Origin: AC2028 sp002373595
Lineage (GTDB): Bacteria; Bacillota; Clostridia; Lachnospirales; Lachnospiraceae
Length of the DNA stretch: 27,649 bases
NCBI GenBank assembly: GCA_946616365.1
Contig: CAMOIX010000034.1
Location: 1-27,649 of the forward strand
Direction of reading: 5' to 3'
Shown piece after piece: positions 14,430-23,405 of the stretch. Under the pieces are notes generated by a model. That model was not told the DNA's origin. It did not search any database and saw only the letters and a program-made list of their open reading frames with translations. The translations under genes were made by a program, and so were the position numbers. Numbering within the stretch: position 1 is the stretch's first letter; each line of letters begins with the position of its first letter.

Positions 14430-15608
14430 ATGAACAGCGAACTTCTTGAAGCAATCGGAATGCTTGAGAGAGAGAAAGGAATCAGCCGTGAGGTTATCTT
14501 TGAGGCAATTGAGAACAGCCTTGTGACCGCATGCAGAAACCATTTCGGAAAGGCAGACAATGTTGTGGCAGTAATGGACAGAGACACTGCTGATTACGTC
14601 GTTTATGCAGAGAAAGAGGTAGTGGAGTCAAAGGCAGAGGTTGAGGACGATATGCTCCAGATCTCTCTCGATGATGCGAAGAAGATCTCATCCGAAGCTT
14701 CGGTAGGAGATATGTTGAGAGTAGAGCTCTCATCCAAAGAGTTTGGCCGTATCGCAACCATGAGCGCCAAGAACGTTATCCTTCAGAAGATCCGTGAGGA
14801 AGAGAGAAACGTTATCTACAATCAGTATTTTGAGCGTGAGAAGAATATCGTTACCGGTACCGTACAGAGATTTGTAGGACGCGGTGTCAGCATCAACCTT
14901 GGCCGTGCGGATGCAATGCTTGCAGAGAGCGAGATGGTAAAGGGTGAGCACTATAGACAGGGCGACAGACTTAAGGTTTACGTACTTGATGTCAAGTCCA
15001 CTCCCAAGGGCCCCCGCATCAATGTCAGCCGCACTCATCCGGAACTTGTACGCAGACTCTTCGAGAATGAAGTAACCGAGATCAGAGACGGTATCGTTGA
15101 GATCCGCAGCATCGCAAGAGAAGCGGGAAGCCGTACCAAGATCGCTGTATGGAGCAATAATGAGAATGTAGATCCCGTTGGAGCATGTGTAGGAATGAAC
15201 GGCTCGAGAGTAAGCGCGATCGTAGACGAGCTCCACGGCGAGAAAATAGATATCGTTGCATGGGATGAGATCCCCGGAAACCTTGTACAGAATTCGCTCT
15301 CTCCCGCAACCGTTGTTGCGGTATTTGCGGATCCCGATGAGAAGACCGCAAAGGTCGTTGTTCCCGATGATCAGCTTTCACTTGCGATCGGTAAGGAAGG
15401 ACAGAATGCTCGCCTTGCAGCAAAGCTTACCGGATATAAGATCGATATCAAGTCAGAGTCACAGGCTAAGGATACTCCCGGATTCCGTTATGAGGATTAC
15501 CTCTATGACGAGGGTGAAGAGGCGTATGAAGAGGGCCAGGTATACTACGATGAGAACGGTCAGTATATAGGACCCGTAGAGGATGCGGAAGGTGAGCAGG
15601 AGCAGTAA
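14430..15608 (+). CDS. nusA: Transcription termination/antitermination factor NusA
   Basis: A 392-residue RNA-polymerase-associated factor. Domains in order: the N-terminal polymerase-binding domain (1-125, with KEFGRIATMSAKNVILQKI at its end), an S1 domain (about 133-200), KH1 with GxxG at GMNG (255-258) and KH2 with GKEG (321-324). The last 45 residues form an acidic, Tyr/Glu-rich tail (for example DEGEEAYEEGQVYYDENGQ). As in other Firmicutes there are no C-terminal acidic repeat domains of the E. coli type. A GGAGGAAAAAGGAAAA ribosome binding region precedes ATG 14430. The 3' end overlaps the start of ylxR. Confidence 0.97.
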   Translation: MNSELLEAIGMLEREKGISREVIFEAIENSLVTACRNHFGKADNVVAVMDRDTADYVVYAEKEVVESKAEVEDDMLQISLDDAKKISSEASVGDMLRVELSSKEFGRIATMSAKNVILQKIREEERNVIYNQYFEREKNIVTGTVQRFVGRGVSINLGRADAMLAESEMVKGEHYRQGDRLKVYVLDVKSTPKGPRINVSRTHPELVRRLFENEVTEIRDGIVEIRSIAREAGSRTKIAVWSNNENVDPVGACVGMNGSRVSAIVDELHGEKIDIVAWDEIPGNLVQNSLSPATVVAVFADPDEKTAKVVVPDDQLSLAIGKEGQNARLAAKLTGYKIDIKSESQAKDTPGFRYEDYLYDEGEEAYEEGQVYYDENGQYIGPVEDAEGEQEQ

Positions 15609-15891
15609 CAGCGTTCCAAAGCCCGGCACGCGAAAGGGCGCACATGCATCCGGAACCAGAAGATGCATAGCATGCGGGAAATTCGGACAAAAGAGTGAGT
15701 TCCTTAGGATAGTAAAGACTCCGGACGGAAAGACAGAACCCGATCCGAACGGAAAGACTCCCGGCAGAGGAGCATATGTCTGCGACACGCAAGAATGTAT
15801 CGGGAATGCTGTCAAAAAAGGAAGGATCTCCGGAAGCTTTAAGTCCGCAGTGCCAAGTGAGCTCTACGAAAAACTTCGTAATAAGGAATAA
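15583..15891 (+). CDS. ylxR: YlxR family RNA-binding protein
   Basis: A 102-residue DUF448/YlxR protein, nearly always found between nusA and infB. It shows RRCIACG near residues 26-32 and the signature PGRGAYVCDTQECI, matching the family fold with its basic surface. YlxR has been reported as a nucleoid-associated or RNA-binding regulator, and as a partner of RNase P RNA in some Firmicutes; its role here is inferred. It has an N-terminal extension of about 20 basic/Ser residues compared with short homologues. The ATG at 15583 overlaps nusA by 26 bases; a GTG at 15592 is an alternative start. Confidence 0.88.
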   Translation: MRKVSRSSNSVPKPGTRKGAHASGTRRCIACGKFGQKSEFLRIVKTPDGKTEPDPNGKTPGRGAYVCDTQECIGNAVKKGRISGSFKSAVPSELYEKLRNKE

Positions 15892-15896
15892 GTTTA

Positions 15897-16268
15897 ATGG
15901 AAGATCTGCAAAAGGATCCGGATGAAAAAAGGATCTATGGCTGCCTCGGAATGGCGACCAAAGCGGGAAAGATCTCAAGCGGCGAGACACAGGTGCTTGA
16001 GGCGATAAGATCCGGAGAAGCGGCACTCGTTATGACAGCCGGGGATGCTTCGGAAGGAACCGCGAAAAAGTTCAGAGATAAGTGCTCATACTATGAGGTG
16101 GCGTTGCTTTCATTCGGAAGCAAGGAATCTCTGGGAAGAGCGATAGGAAAGGATTACCGCTCCTGTATAGCAATATGCGACATGGGATTTGCGGAAAGGA
16201 TAGCGGAGCTGATAACGGGCTCCAAAGAACTCAGGAGGATCATAAATGGCGAAGATGAGAATTCATGA
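15897..16268 (+). CDS. ylxQ: L7Ae/L30e-family ribosomal-like protein (YlxQ)
   Basis: A 123-residue protein of the L7Ae/L30e/Gadd45 superfamily, the usual partner of ylxR. Recognisable elements are the N-terminal IYGCLGMATKAGKISSGE, LEAIRSGEAALVMTAGDASE with the family glycine turn, and KKFRDKCSYYEVALL. Family members bind kink-turn RNAs; its exact target in the ribosome or elsewhere is not settled. AAGGA lies upstream of the ATG. The 3' end overlaps infB by 23 bases, consistent with translational coupling. A mild C-terminal extension (ELRRIINGEDENS) reads through the infB ribosome binding site AGGAGG. Confidence 0.88.
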   Translation: MEDLQKDPDEKRIYGCLGMATKAGKISSGETQVLEAIRSGEAALVMTAGDASEGTAKKFRDKCSYYEVALLSFGSKESLGRAIGKDYRSCIAICDMGFAERIAELITGSKELRRIINGEDENS

Positions 16269-19080
16269 ACTGGCAAAGGAGCTTGGTCTGGCAAGTAAAG
16301 ATGTGCTTGCGGCAGCTCTGGATGCGGGATTTGAGGTTAAAACGGCCAGCAGTTCCGTGGATGACGATCAGGCGGAAAGCCTTCGCCGTAAGTTAAGTTC
16401 GGGCGGAAGCATTCCTGCTCCGGAGAAAGCTGAAGCTCCGAAGAAGGAAGAGAAAAAGGAAGAGAAGAAAGCAGAAGAGAAGCCTGCAGAGAAACCTCAG
16501 GATAAAGCTCCTGCGCCCGCTCCCGCCAGGACGGAAGAAGCAAAGCCCACAGAGGCTCCTAAGAAAAAGAAGCAGATAAGCATCGTGCTTAATCAGCAGA
16601 ATTCGCGTATGCCCGGAAGAGGAGGCACCGGATTCCAGGGAGGACGCGGCCCTGCTGCAGGACCTCAGAGAGGCGGCGCAAGAGGACCGATAAAGCCTCT
16701 GACTCCTCCTTCACCCACTCCTGCTGTTCAGATGCAGCAGCAGCCTATTCCGGTCAAGAAGGACCAGGCCGAGCAGGCAAATAAGCTTGATACACCTGCA
16801 CATATCGTTGACAATGAGAAGCAGGCAGCCCCCGTAAGACCTGCAAATACTGATAATCAGAACACTCAGACTCTGCGCCCTATGCAGGGAAGACCGCAGG
16901 GGATCACCCGCCCCGTAAGACCGGGCGGAAACTCACAGGGACAGGTTCCGGGAGGAAGATACAATGCGCCGGGTAGGAATTCATACAACGACAGGCCGAA
17001 TCAGAACTCTGGTGCGCAGGGGACGCGCGGCGGCTTCACTGCTCCGGCTCCTGGCCGTGGCGGCATTAATACTGGTCGCGGTGGCAGACCAAATGCAGGG
17101 CAGGGAGCTCCGTTCGGAAACGGAAGAGGCGCTCAGCCGGGTAAAGCAGGCTATACGAATCCCCAGAACCGCGACGCAGAGAGACAGCGCGAAGCGGCAA
17201 AGAGAAAAGCAGTAGAGAAAGAGAATAAGCATAAAGGACAGGTATTTGACGAGGACGGAAATGTTAAGCGCCGTCCCGGCAGTTTCATAAAGCCCGAGAA
17301 GAAGCAGGAGGAAGTGGTTGAGGAAGTCATCAAGGTTATCACTCTTCCCGAGACCATTACCATCGGTGATCTCGCAGCCAAGATGAAACTTCGTCCTGCA
17401 GATATCATCAAGAAGCTTTTCCTCGCAGGCAAGGTCGTTACAGTTAACCAGGAGATCAGCTACGAGGATGCCGAGAATATCGCAATGGAATATGACATTC
17501 TCTGTGAGAAGGAAGTTAAGGTCAACATGATCGAGGAACTTCTCAAAGAGGAAGATGAGAATGCCGAAGATATGGTTACCAGGCCTCCTGTTGTCTGCGT
17601 AATGGGACATGTCGATCACGGTAAAACCTCACTCCTCGATGCCATCAGAAATACTCATGTGACGGACAGAGAGTCAGGCGGTATTACTCAGGCGATCGGT
17701 GCATATACCGTTAATGTTAAGGACAGGAGTATCACATTCCTTGATACCCCCGGACACGAAGCGTTCACTGCCATGCGTATGCGTGGTGCTAATTCAACGG
17801 ATATCGCTATCCTGGTTGTCGCTGCGGATGACGGTGTTATGCCTCAGACCATAGAGGCTATCAACCATGCGAAGGCAGCGGGCGTAGAGATAATCGTAGC
17901 CGTAAACAAAATAGATAAGCCCTCTGCAAATATTGACAGAGTAAAGCAGGAACTTTCCGAGTACGAGCTTGTTCCCGAGGATTGGGGCGGGAGCACAGTA
18001 TTCGCTCCCGTATCCGCCAAGACCGGCGAGGGACTCGAAGGACTTCTTGAGATGATCCTTCTTACCGCGGATGTTCTCGAGCTTAAGGCTAATCCCAATC
18101 GTCGTGCAAGAGGTCTTGTCATCGAGGCGGAGCTCGACAAGGGACGCGGACCTGTCGCAACCGTACTTGTTCAGAAGGGTACTCTTCACGTCGGAGATTT
18201 CATTTCTGCAGGTGCATCAAGCGGTAAAGTCCGTGCGATGATAGATGACAAGGGCAGGAGAGTAAAGGAAGCAGGACCTTCCACTCCCGTAGAGATACTC
18301 GGACTTGATGATGTTCCCGAAGCAGGTGAGGTATTCCTTGCACACGAGAACGACAAGACGGCCAAGAACTTCGCTCAGACTTATATGGCTGAGAATAAAG
18401 AAAAGAAGCTTGCGGAGACTCAGGGTCGCATGAGTCTCGAGGATCTCTTCTCCAAGATCAAGGAGGGCAACCTCAAGGAACTCAACCTTATCGTCAAGGC
18501 AGACGTACAGGGTTCTGTCGAGGCAGTCAAGGAGAGCCTTACCAAGCTTTCAAACGATGAGATCATTGTTAAGTGCATCCACGGTGGCGTAGGTGCGATC
18601 AATGAGTCGGATGTAAACCTTGCGAGTGCGTCCAATGCGATCATCATCGGATTCAATGTTAAGCCTGTTGAGGCCGCAAAGGAAAAGGCTGAGAACGAGA
18701 ATGTCGATGTAAGACTCTATGATGTCATCTACAAAGCAATCGAAGATATCGAGCTTGCTATGAAGGGTATGCTTGATCCCGTATTCGAGGAGAGGATCAT
18801 CGGACATGCGGAGGTAAGACAGATATTCAAGGCATCCGCTATCGGAAACATCGCAGGATCCTATGTGCTTGACGGTGAGATCAAGCGCGGATGTAAGGTA
18901 AGGATAAAGAGAGGCGAGGATCTCGTATTCGAAGGAAACCTTGGATCACTCAAGAGATTTAAGGATGATGTCAAGGAAGTAAAGGCAGGATTCGAGTGCG
19001 GACTCGTATTTGAAGATTTCGACAAGATGCAGGAACTCGATATAGTTGAAGCATATGTCATGGAACAGGTTTCAAGATGA
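16246..19080 (+). CDS. infB: Translation initiation factor IF-2
   Basis: A 944-residue GTPase that places initiator fMet-tRNA on the 30S subunit. The N-terminal IF2N domain (MRIHELAKELGLASKDVLAA) is followed by a long low-complexity linker: Lys/Glu/Pro/Ala-rich to about 110, then Gly/Arg/Asn/Gln-rich to about 310. A second IF2N-like domain lies near 365-420. The G domain has GHVDHGKT (454-461), DTPGH (500-504), NKID (554-557) and SAKTGEGLEG. Domains II, III and the C-terminal fMet-tRNA-binding domain are complete. AGGAGG seven bases upstream supports ATG 16246 rather than the ATG three codons later. The stop overlaps rbfA as ATGA. Confidence 0.98.
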   Translation: MAKMRIHELAKELGLASKDVLAAALDAGFEVKTASSSVDDDQAESLRRKLSSGGSIPAPEKAEAPKKEEKKEEKKAEEKPAEKPQDKAPAPAPARTEEAKPTEAPKKKKQISIVLNQQNSRMPGRGGTGFQGGRGPAAGPQRGGARGPIKPLTPPSPTPAVQMQQQPIPVKKDQAEQANKLDTPAHIVDNEKQAAPVRPANTDNQNTQTLRPMQGRPQGITRPVRPGGNSQGQVPGGRYNAPGRNSYNDRPNQNSGAQGTRGGFTAPAPGRGGINTGRGGRPNAGQGAPFGNGRGAQPGKAGYTNPQNRDAERQREAAKRKAVEKENKHKGQVFDEDGNVKRRPGSFIKPEKKQEEVVEEVIKVITLPETITIGDLAAKMKLRPADIIKKLFLAGKVVTVNQEISYEDAENIAMEYDILCEKEVKVNMIEELLKEEDENAEDMVTRPPVVCVMGHVDHGKTSLLDAIRNTHVTDRESGGITQAIGAYTVNVKDRSITFLDTPGHEAFTAMRMRGANSTDIAILVVAADDGVMPQTIEAINHAKAAGVEIIVAVNKIDKPSANIDRVKQELSEYELVPEDWGGSTVFAPVSAKTGEGLEGLLEMILLTADVLELKANPNRRARGLVIEAELDKGRGPVATVLVQKGTLHVGDFISAGASSGKVRAMIDDKGRRVKEAGPSTPVEILGLDDVPEAGEVFLAHENDKTAKNFAQTYMAENKEKKLAETQGRMSLEDLFSKIKEGNLKELNLIVKADVQGSVEAVKESLTKLSNDEIIVKCIHGGVGAINESDVNLASASNAIIIGFNVKPVEAAKEKAENENVDVRLYDVIYKAIEDIELAMKGMLDPVFEERIIGHAEVRQIFKASAIGNIAGSYVLDGEIKRGCKVRIKRGEDLVFEGNLGSLKRFKDDVKEVKAGFECGLVFEDFDKMQELDIVEAYVMEQVSR

Positions 19081-19511
19081 GAAAGAACAGTGTAAAAAAT
19101 ACCCGTCTTAACGGCGAGGTCATGAAGGTTCTCTCCGAGATAATCAGGGATGAGATAAAGGATCCCCGCATCAGTCCCTGGACAAGCATCGTTGCGTGCG
19201 AGGTCGCACCTGATCTCAAGACCTGTAAGGTATGGATCAGCGTGCTCGGAAGTGATGAGGATGCCAGGAATACCGGAGAGGGACTGAAGAGTGCGGCGCC
19301 TTTTATCAGGAGAGAACTCGCTCATACCATGAACCTCAGAAACACTCCGGAGATCACTTTCCTGATGGATACATCCATCGCACACGGAGTCGATATGATA
19401 CACAAGATCGATGAAGTGATCGCAAGAGATGACGAGGCAAGGAAAGCGCGCGGAGAGGAAGATGAGGATGCAGTCGAAGACCCGGATGCATCGGATGACG
19501 AAGAAGATTGA
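19077..19511 (+). CDS. rbfA: Ribosome-binding factor A
   Basis: A 144-residue KH-like protein needed for late 30S maturation and 16S rRNA 5' end processing. It shows the family pattern: VMKVLSEIIRDEIKDPRI near the N-terminus, VWISVLGSDED in the middle and the FIRRELAHTMNLRNTPEITF segment before the C-terminus. The last 25 residues form a strongly acidic tail (GEEDEDAVEDPDASDDEED) beyond the usual fold. It overlaps infB by four bases (ATGA) and is followed after 30 bases by nrnA. Confidence 0.95.
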   Translation: MRKNSVKNTRLNGEVMKVLSEIIRDEIKDPRISPWTSIVACEVAPDLKTCKVWISVLGSDEDARNTGEGLKSAAPFIRRELAHTMNLRNTPEITFLMDTSIAHGVDMIHKIDEVIARDDEARKARGEEDEDAVEDPDASDDEED

Positions 19512-19541
19512 CGGACGTAAAGGTTTTATTTGGAGATTTAT

Positions 19542-20504
19542 ATGATCGATATAGTTAAGGAATGTCAGGGAGCGAAGAGAATAGGTCTTAGCGGACACAT
19601 CAGACCGGACGGGGATGCGATATCCTCCTGCCTTGCGCTGAGAAAGTATCTGATGAATGCTTTTCCGAAGGCTACGGTAAAAGTAAATCTTGAGCTTCCG
19701 CTTCCTTCGATATTCAGTGAGATATGGGGGTACGATACCATCGATACGGATTTTCCCGAGAAGGAAGAGAAGTATGATGTCTACTTTGCACTTGATACCA
19801 ATTTCGAGAGACTCGGACAGGCACAGCCCTATTTCCAGAATGCCGGAAAGAGGATCAATATCGATCATCATGTGAGCAACGGAGGAGTGGGTGATATCAA
19901 TGTAACAGAGCCCGAGATAAGCTCTACCGCCGAGCTCCTTGTAAAGATACTCGACAGGAAATACTTTGATGCGGAGATCGCCAAAGCTCTCTATATCGGA
20001 ATGATACATGATACCGGAGTCTTCCAGTATTCGTGCACTTCACCCGAGACTATGAGACGTGCCGCAGACCTTATGGAATACGGTTTCGATTTCCCCAATA
20101 TCATCTTAAAGACATTCTATGAGAAGACGTATCTGCAGTCACAGATAATGGGAAGATGCCTCATGGAGAGCATCAGATTTATGAACGGCAGATGTATCGC
20201 GAGTGTTGTCGATCTCAAGACCCAGAAATTCTATGGCGTATCGAGCAAGGATTTCGAGGGTATCGTCAACCAGCTCAGAAATATCAGGGGCGTGGACTGC
20301 GCGATCTTTATGTATGAGCTTAGCCCGCTTGAGTTCAAGGTGAGCATGAGATCGTCCGAGGCAGTGGATGTTGCTGAGATCGGAGAGTACTTCGGAGGCG
20401 GCGGACATGTGCGCGCTGCGGGATGCAATATGCACGGTACTTTCTATGACTGCGTAAACAATATCTCCGAGCAGATCGAGAAGCAGCTGAAGAAGGAAAG
20501 TTAA
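19542..20504 (+). CDS. nrnA: DHH-family phosphoesterase, NrnA-type (nanoRNase/pAp phosphatase)
   Basis: A 320-residue DHH/DHHA1 protein. Metal ligands are visible: GHIRPDGDA (His19, Asp23, Asp25), DTN (Asp85), the DHH motif (108-110) and IHDTG (Asp157). The DHHA1 substrate-binding domain has FGGGGHVRAAG (284-294). NrnA enzymes degrade two- to five-base RNA fragments and dephosphorylate 3'-phosphoadenosine 5'-phosphate. Its position between rbfA and truB is standard in Firmicutes. A TTG four codons earlier is in frame, but GGAG six bases before ATG 19542 supports the latter. Confidence 0.93.
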   Translation: MIDIVKECQGAKRIGLSGHIRPDGDAISSCLALRKYLMNAFPKATVKVNLELPLPSIFSEIWGYDTIDTDFPEKEEKYDVYFALDTNFERLGQAQPYFQNAGKRINIDHHVSNGGVGDINVTEPEISSTAELLVKILDRKYFDAEIAKALYIGMIHDTGVFQYSCTSPETMRRAADLMEYGFDFPNIILKTFYEKTYLQSQIMGRCLMESIRFMNGRCIASVVDLKTQKFYGVSSKDFEGIVNQLRNIRGVDCAIFMYELSPLEFKVSMRSSEAVDVAEIGEYFGGGGHVRAAGCNMHGTFYDCVNNISEQIEKQLKKES

Positions 20505-20514
20505 GGATAATTAT

Positions 20515-21465
20515 TTGAGCGACGTATCGGGACTAAACGGAATAATAAACATCTATAAGGAGGAGGGCTACACCTCCTTTGATGTTATAGCGATACTTCG
20601 CGGTATTACCGGTACCGGAAAATGCGGACATACAGGAACGCTCGATCCTATGGCGACAGGAGTACTTCCCGTAGCATTCGGAAAAGCTACCAAGGTGTGC
20701 TCACTTATCACGGATTGGGACAAGGAGTATGAAGCGGAAATGCTTCTCGGCCGCACTACGGATACGCTCGATATTACGGGGACTACCATTTCCGAGAGGG
20801 AAGTAAGTGTCTCGGAAAGTGAGATAAAGAAAGCGATAATGAAATATCTGGGAGGATACGATCAGATGCCTCCCATGTACTCCGCACTTAAAGTTGATGG
20901 CAAGAGACTCTATGATATAGCGAGGAGCGGAGGAGAAGTGGAGAGAACTCCCCGAAGAGTCAGCATTCCGAGGATAGAAATATTAAGTATCGATATACCT
21001 GATGTCAGGTTTAAGGTTCTGTGCTCCAAGGGCACCTATATCCGCAGCCTCTGTGATGATATAGGATATGATCTCGGATGCGGCGCATGCATGAAATCTC
21101 TTGTGCGTACCAAAGTGGGACCCTATGCGATAGTGGATGCGGTAAAGATTTCCGAGCTTGAATCTTTTGCCCAAGAGAACGGAAAGGAAGCGATTGCTTC
21201 TTCGAAATATATAAACAGTACGGATTCGGTCTTTTACGATCTGCCCGCAGTCAAAGTAAAGGAGAATGCTGTATCCGCACTTGAGAACGGCAATAAACTT
21301 AAACGTTCGGATGTGGAAGGTTTTGCGGCAGCGCGTTCCGATATGGGATCCGATGATAAGGACAACAGAGACCGTATCAGAGTCTATTTCCCGAACGGAG
21401 CATTCGCAGCGGTATATATGAAAGCTGAGGGCGGACTGTATAAGCCCGAAAAGATGTTTATCTGA
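20515..21465 (+). CDS. truB: tRNA pseudouridine synthase B (Psi55)
   Basis: A 316-residue enzyme that makes pseudouridine 55 in the T loop of tRNAs. The catalytic motif GHTGTLDPMATGVLP is present (Asp44), followed by YEAEMLLGRTTDTLD, the substrate-binding MPPMYSALKVDGKRLYDIAR and KGTYIRSLCDDIG. The C-terminal region (about 235-316) would hold a PUA-like domain. The start must be TTG at 20515: no ATG or GTG occurs in frame before the catalytic motif, AAGGA lies seven bases upstream, and the N-terminus (LNGIINIYKEEGYTSFDVI) is canonical. ribF follows after six bases. Confidence 0.95.
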   Translation: MSDVSGLNGIINIYKEEGYTSFDVIAILRGITGTGKCGHTGTLDPMATGVLPVAFGKATKVCSLITDWDKEYEAEMLLGRTTDTLDITGTTISEREVSVSESEIKKAIMKYLGGYDQMPPMYSALKVDGKRLYDIARSGGEVERTPRRVSIPRIEILSIDIPDVRFKVLCSKGTYIRSLCDDIGYDLGCGACMKSLVRTKVGPYAIVDAVKISELESFAQENGKEAIASSKYINSTDSVFYDLPAVKVKENAVSALENGNKLKRSDVEGFAAARSDMGSDDKDNRDRIRVYFPNGAFAAVYMKAEGGLYKPEKMFI

Positions 21466-21471
21466 CAGACG

Positions 21472-22398
21472 ATGGAAATAATAACCGGTACAAAAGAATT
21501 CATAATAGAACATGATACGGCGGTGTCCATAGGAAAGTTCGACGGTGTTCACATAGGACACAGGAGGCTTCTCGATGAGATCATCAAGAAAAAGAAGGAC
21601 GGACTGAAAGCTCTCGTTTTTACATTCGATCCTTATCCCGAAGTTCTCTTTGGTAGGAGTGACGGACGCCTGACGACATCTGAAGAAAAAAGACTCCTTC
21701 TCGAGAGAATGGGAATAGATATTCTTGTTGAGTATCCGATGGACAAGGAAACTGCGGATACCGATCCCGGGATCTTCTTAAGAGATATCGTTGCCGGGAG
21801 GCTCGGAGCTTCCTTTGTGGCGGCAGGCCCCGATCTGTCATTCGGAGCCGGAGGCAGGGGAAATATCGAACTCTTAAAAGAGATGTCCGGGGGACTTGGC
21901 ATCACCGTCTCAGAGGTCGAAAAAGTAAAATGCGATGTGGACGGAGAGGAGAAGACAGTAAGCTCGACTCTTATCAGATCGCTCATAGAAAAGTCTGATA
22001 TGGGCAATGCGGAAAAACTCCTTGGGATGCCGTATCTTATCTGCGGCAAAGTAGTACACGGCAATTCACTGGGACGAACGCTCGGATTTCCTACAGCGAA
22101 CATCCCTATCTCCGATGATAAGATAATACCGGGATACGGAGTGTATGCGGCTGATGTACGGATCGCGGAAATAGGATACAAAGCGCTTGTAAATATCGGA
22201 GTAAAGCCGACGATAGAAGGTTCGGATCCGGAGACACCTTCGGCGGAATGCTTCATATATGATTTTGACGGTGATATATACGGTGAAGATATAGAGGTCT
22301 GCCTCGGTAATTTCATCAGACCTGAGATGAAATTTGACTCGGTAGATGAATTAAAGGCACAGGTTATTCATGATATTCAGAAAGCAAGAGAAAACTGA
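21472..22398 (+). CDS. ribF: Bifunctional riboflavin kinase/FAD synthetase RibF
   Basis: A 308-residue enzyme that converts riboflavin to FMN and FMN to FAD. The N-terminal FMN adenylyltransferase domain has SIGKFDGVHIGHRRLL (nucleotidyltransferase motif around 19-34) and TFDPYPEVLF. The C-terminal riboflavin kinase domain (about 188-305) has VVHGNSLGRTLGFPTANIP and VNIGVKPTIEG, both characteristic. The position after truB is standard. No good Shine-Dalgarno precedes ATG 21472, only six bases after the truB stop, so translation is probably coupled. The 3' end overlaps the next gene by 29 bases. Confidence 0.96.
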   Translation: MEIITGTKEFIIEHDTAVSIGKFDGVHIGHRRLLDEIIKKKKDGLKALVFTFDPYPEVLFGRSDGRLTTSEEKRLLLERMGIDILVEYPMDKETADTDPGIFLRDIVAGRLGASFVAAGPDLSFGAGGRGNIELLKEMSGGLGITVSEVEKVKCDVDGEEKTVSSTLIRSLIEKSDMGNAEKLLGMPYLICGKVVHGNSLGRTLGFPTANIPISDDKIIPGYGVYAADVRIAEIGYKALVNIGVKPTIEGSDPETPSAECFIYDFDGDIYGEDIEVCLGNFIRPEMKFDSVDELKAQVIHDIQKAREN

Positions 22399-23278
22399 TT
22401 TTTACGATGAGAGAGCTGCTTTGGTCAGGCTTATGTTTGCGTGTCTAGTTTGGACCGTTCTTGTTTTTACGCCTGCTTTTTCCATAACCGCCGGGGCGGC
22501 GACTCCCGCCACGGACTCCGGGGAGCTTGCATCTGCGGGACTCAGACTCTCCGTCCCCGAGACCATCACAAAAGAGGAAGTCCTAAGGTATGCGCAGGAT
22601 AAGCAGGGAGATTATTTTGGATATACCAATATAGGAATAAGTGATGTGGAGAGCTTCCTGAATGTGAGGGCAGCAGGATCCACATCTGCGGATATAGTCG
22701 GAAGGATGCTGGCAAATGCGGCATGTGAAGTCATCTCGGAATCTGACGACGGATGGGCGCTCATCAAGTCCGGAGAAGTAGAAGGATATGTGAGCCTCGA
22801 ATATCTTCTTACGGGAGCCAATGCGATAAAGAGAGCCCGGGAAGTTAATGATAAGGAGGGAGAGCTTACGGTGGCTCTTACCCTTAGCGAGGCAATGTAC
22901 GGTGCGGGAATCTCCGATATCAGAGCGGATATCTGTAACCGTGCGATCGCCTGCGTTGGGAACCCTTATGTACCCGGAGGAGTGAGCCTTACGAACGGCT
23001 GTGACTGCTCGGGATTCACGCTGACTCTGTACGCCAAGTACGGCATCAATATCAGTCATTCTCCCGCTGTTCAGGCTACGCAGGGCACGTCCGTCACATT
23101 CGAGGAACTTCAGCCCGGGGACCTTATCTATTATGCACGCGGAGGCGGTATACAGCATGTCACCATCTATATAGGAAACGGAGAGGTCATAAGCGCCAGT
23201 TCGCCGGAAAGAGGCATAGTAAGATGTGCGTATAACTACCGCGAACCGGTTAAATTTGTGAGATTCTTCCCGGAATAG
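22370..23278 (+). CDS. Secreted NlpC/P60 (C40) cell-wall hydrolase with SH3-like domain
   Basis: A 302-residue exported protein. The N-terminus has a charged segment, then a hydrophobic stretch (about 22-42) ending in AGAA, a likely signal peptide. A bacterial SH3-like domain (about 88-147, SFLNVRAAGSTSADIVGRM to VEGYVSLEYL) is followed by a C40 peptidase domain (185-302) with Cys213 in GCDCSGFT and His263 in IQHVTIYIGNG. The position that often carries the third polar catalytic residue (I-H-A) reads I-S-A here (Ser275). Such enzymes cleave peptidoglycan stem peptides. ATG 22370 has an AGG-containing upstream region and overlaps ribF; the Met at 22433 is an alternative start that would still leave an export signal. 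Confidence 0.85.
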   Translation: MIFRKQEKTDFYDERAALVRLMFACLVWTVLVFTPAFSITAGAATPATDSGELASAGLRLSVPETITKEEVLRYAQDKQGDYFGYTNIGISDVESFLNVRAAGSTSADIVGRMLANAACEVISESDDGWALIKSGEVEGYVSLEYLLTGANAIKRAREVNDKEGELTVALTLSEAMYGAGISDIRADICNRAIACVGNPYVPGGVSLTNGCDCSGFTLTLYAKYGINISHSPAVQATQGTSVTFEELQPGDLIYYARGGGIQHVTIYIGNGEVISASSPERGIVRCAYNYREPVKFVRFFPE

Positions 23279-23286
23279 CGAAGGGT

Positions 23287-23314
23287 TTGACAATAAAAAC
23301 AAATGTGATATAAT
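23287..23314 (+). promoter_or_regulatory. rpsO promoter
   Basis: A perfect TTGACA (23287-23292) and a perfect TATAAT (23309-23314) with a 16-base spacer, starting eight bases after the preceding stop codon. This is the strongest promoter in the window; the transcript would start near 23321. Confidence 0.9.
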
Positions 23315-23331
23315 AGCCGAGTGTGTGTTTA

Positions 23332-23375
23332 CCCGCACTTAGGGAACGGAAACTCCGACCCTCTCTCAGTGCGTG
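23332..23375 (+). promoter_or_regulatory. Structured rpsO leader, probable S15 autoregulatory element
   Basis: The leader folds as nested stems: CGCACT (23334-23339) with AGTGCG (23368-23373), AGGG (23341-23344) with CCCT (23359-23362), and CGG (23347-23349) with CCG (23355-23357). Internal loops lie between them. It stands directly between the promoter and the rpsO ribosome binding site. Ribosomal protein S15 represses its own translation through leader structures in several bacterial groups, so this is probably such an element; the exact class was not determined. Confidence 0.6.
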
Positions 23376-23405
23376 GCATATTTAAGATCAATAGGAGGAA
23401 AAGAA

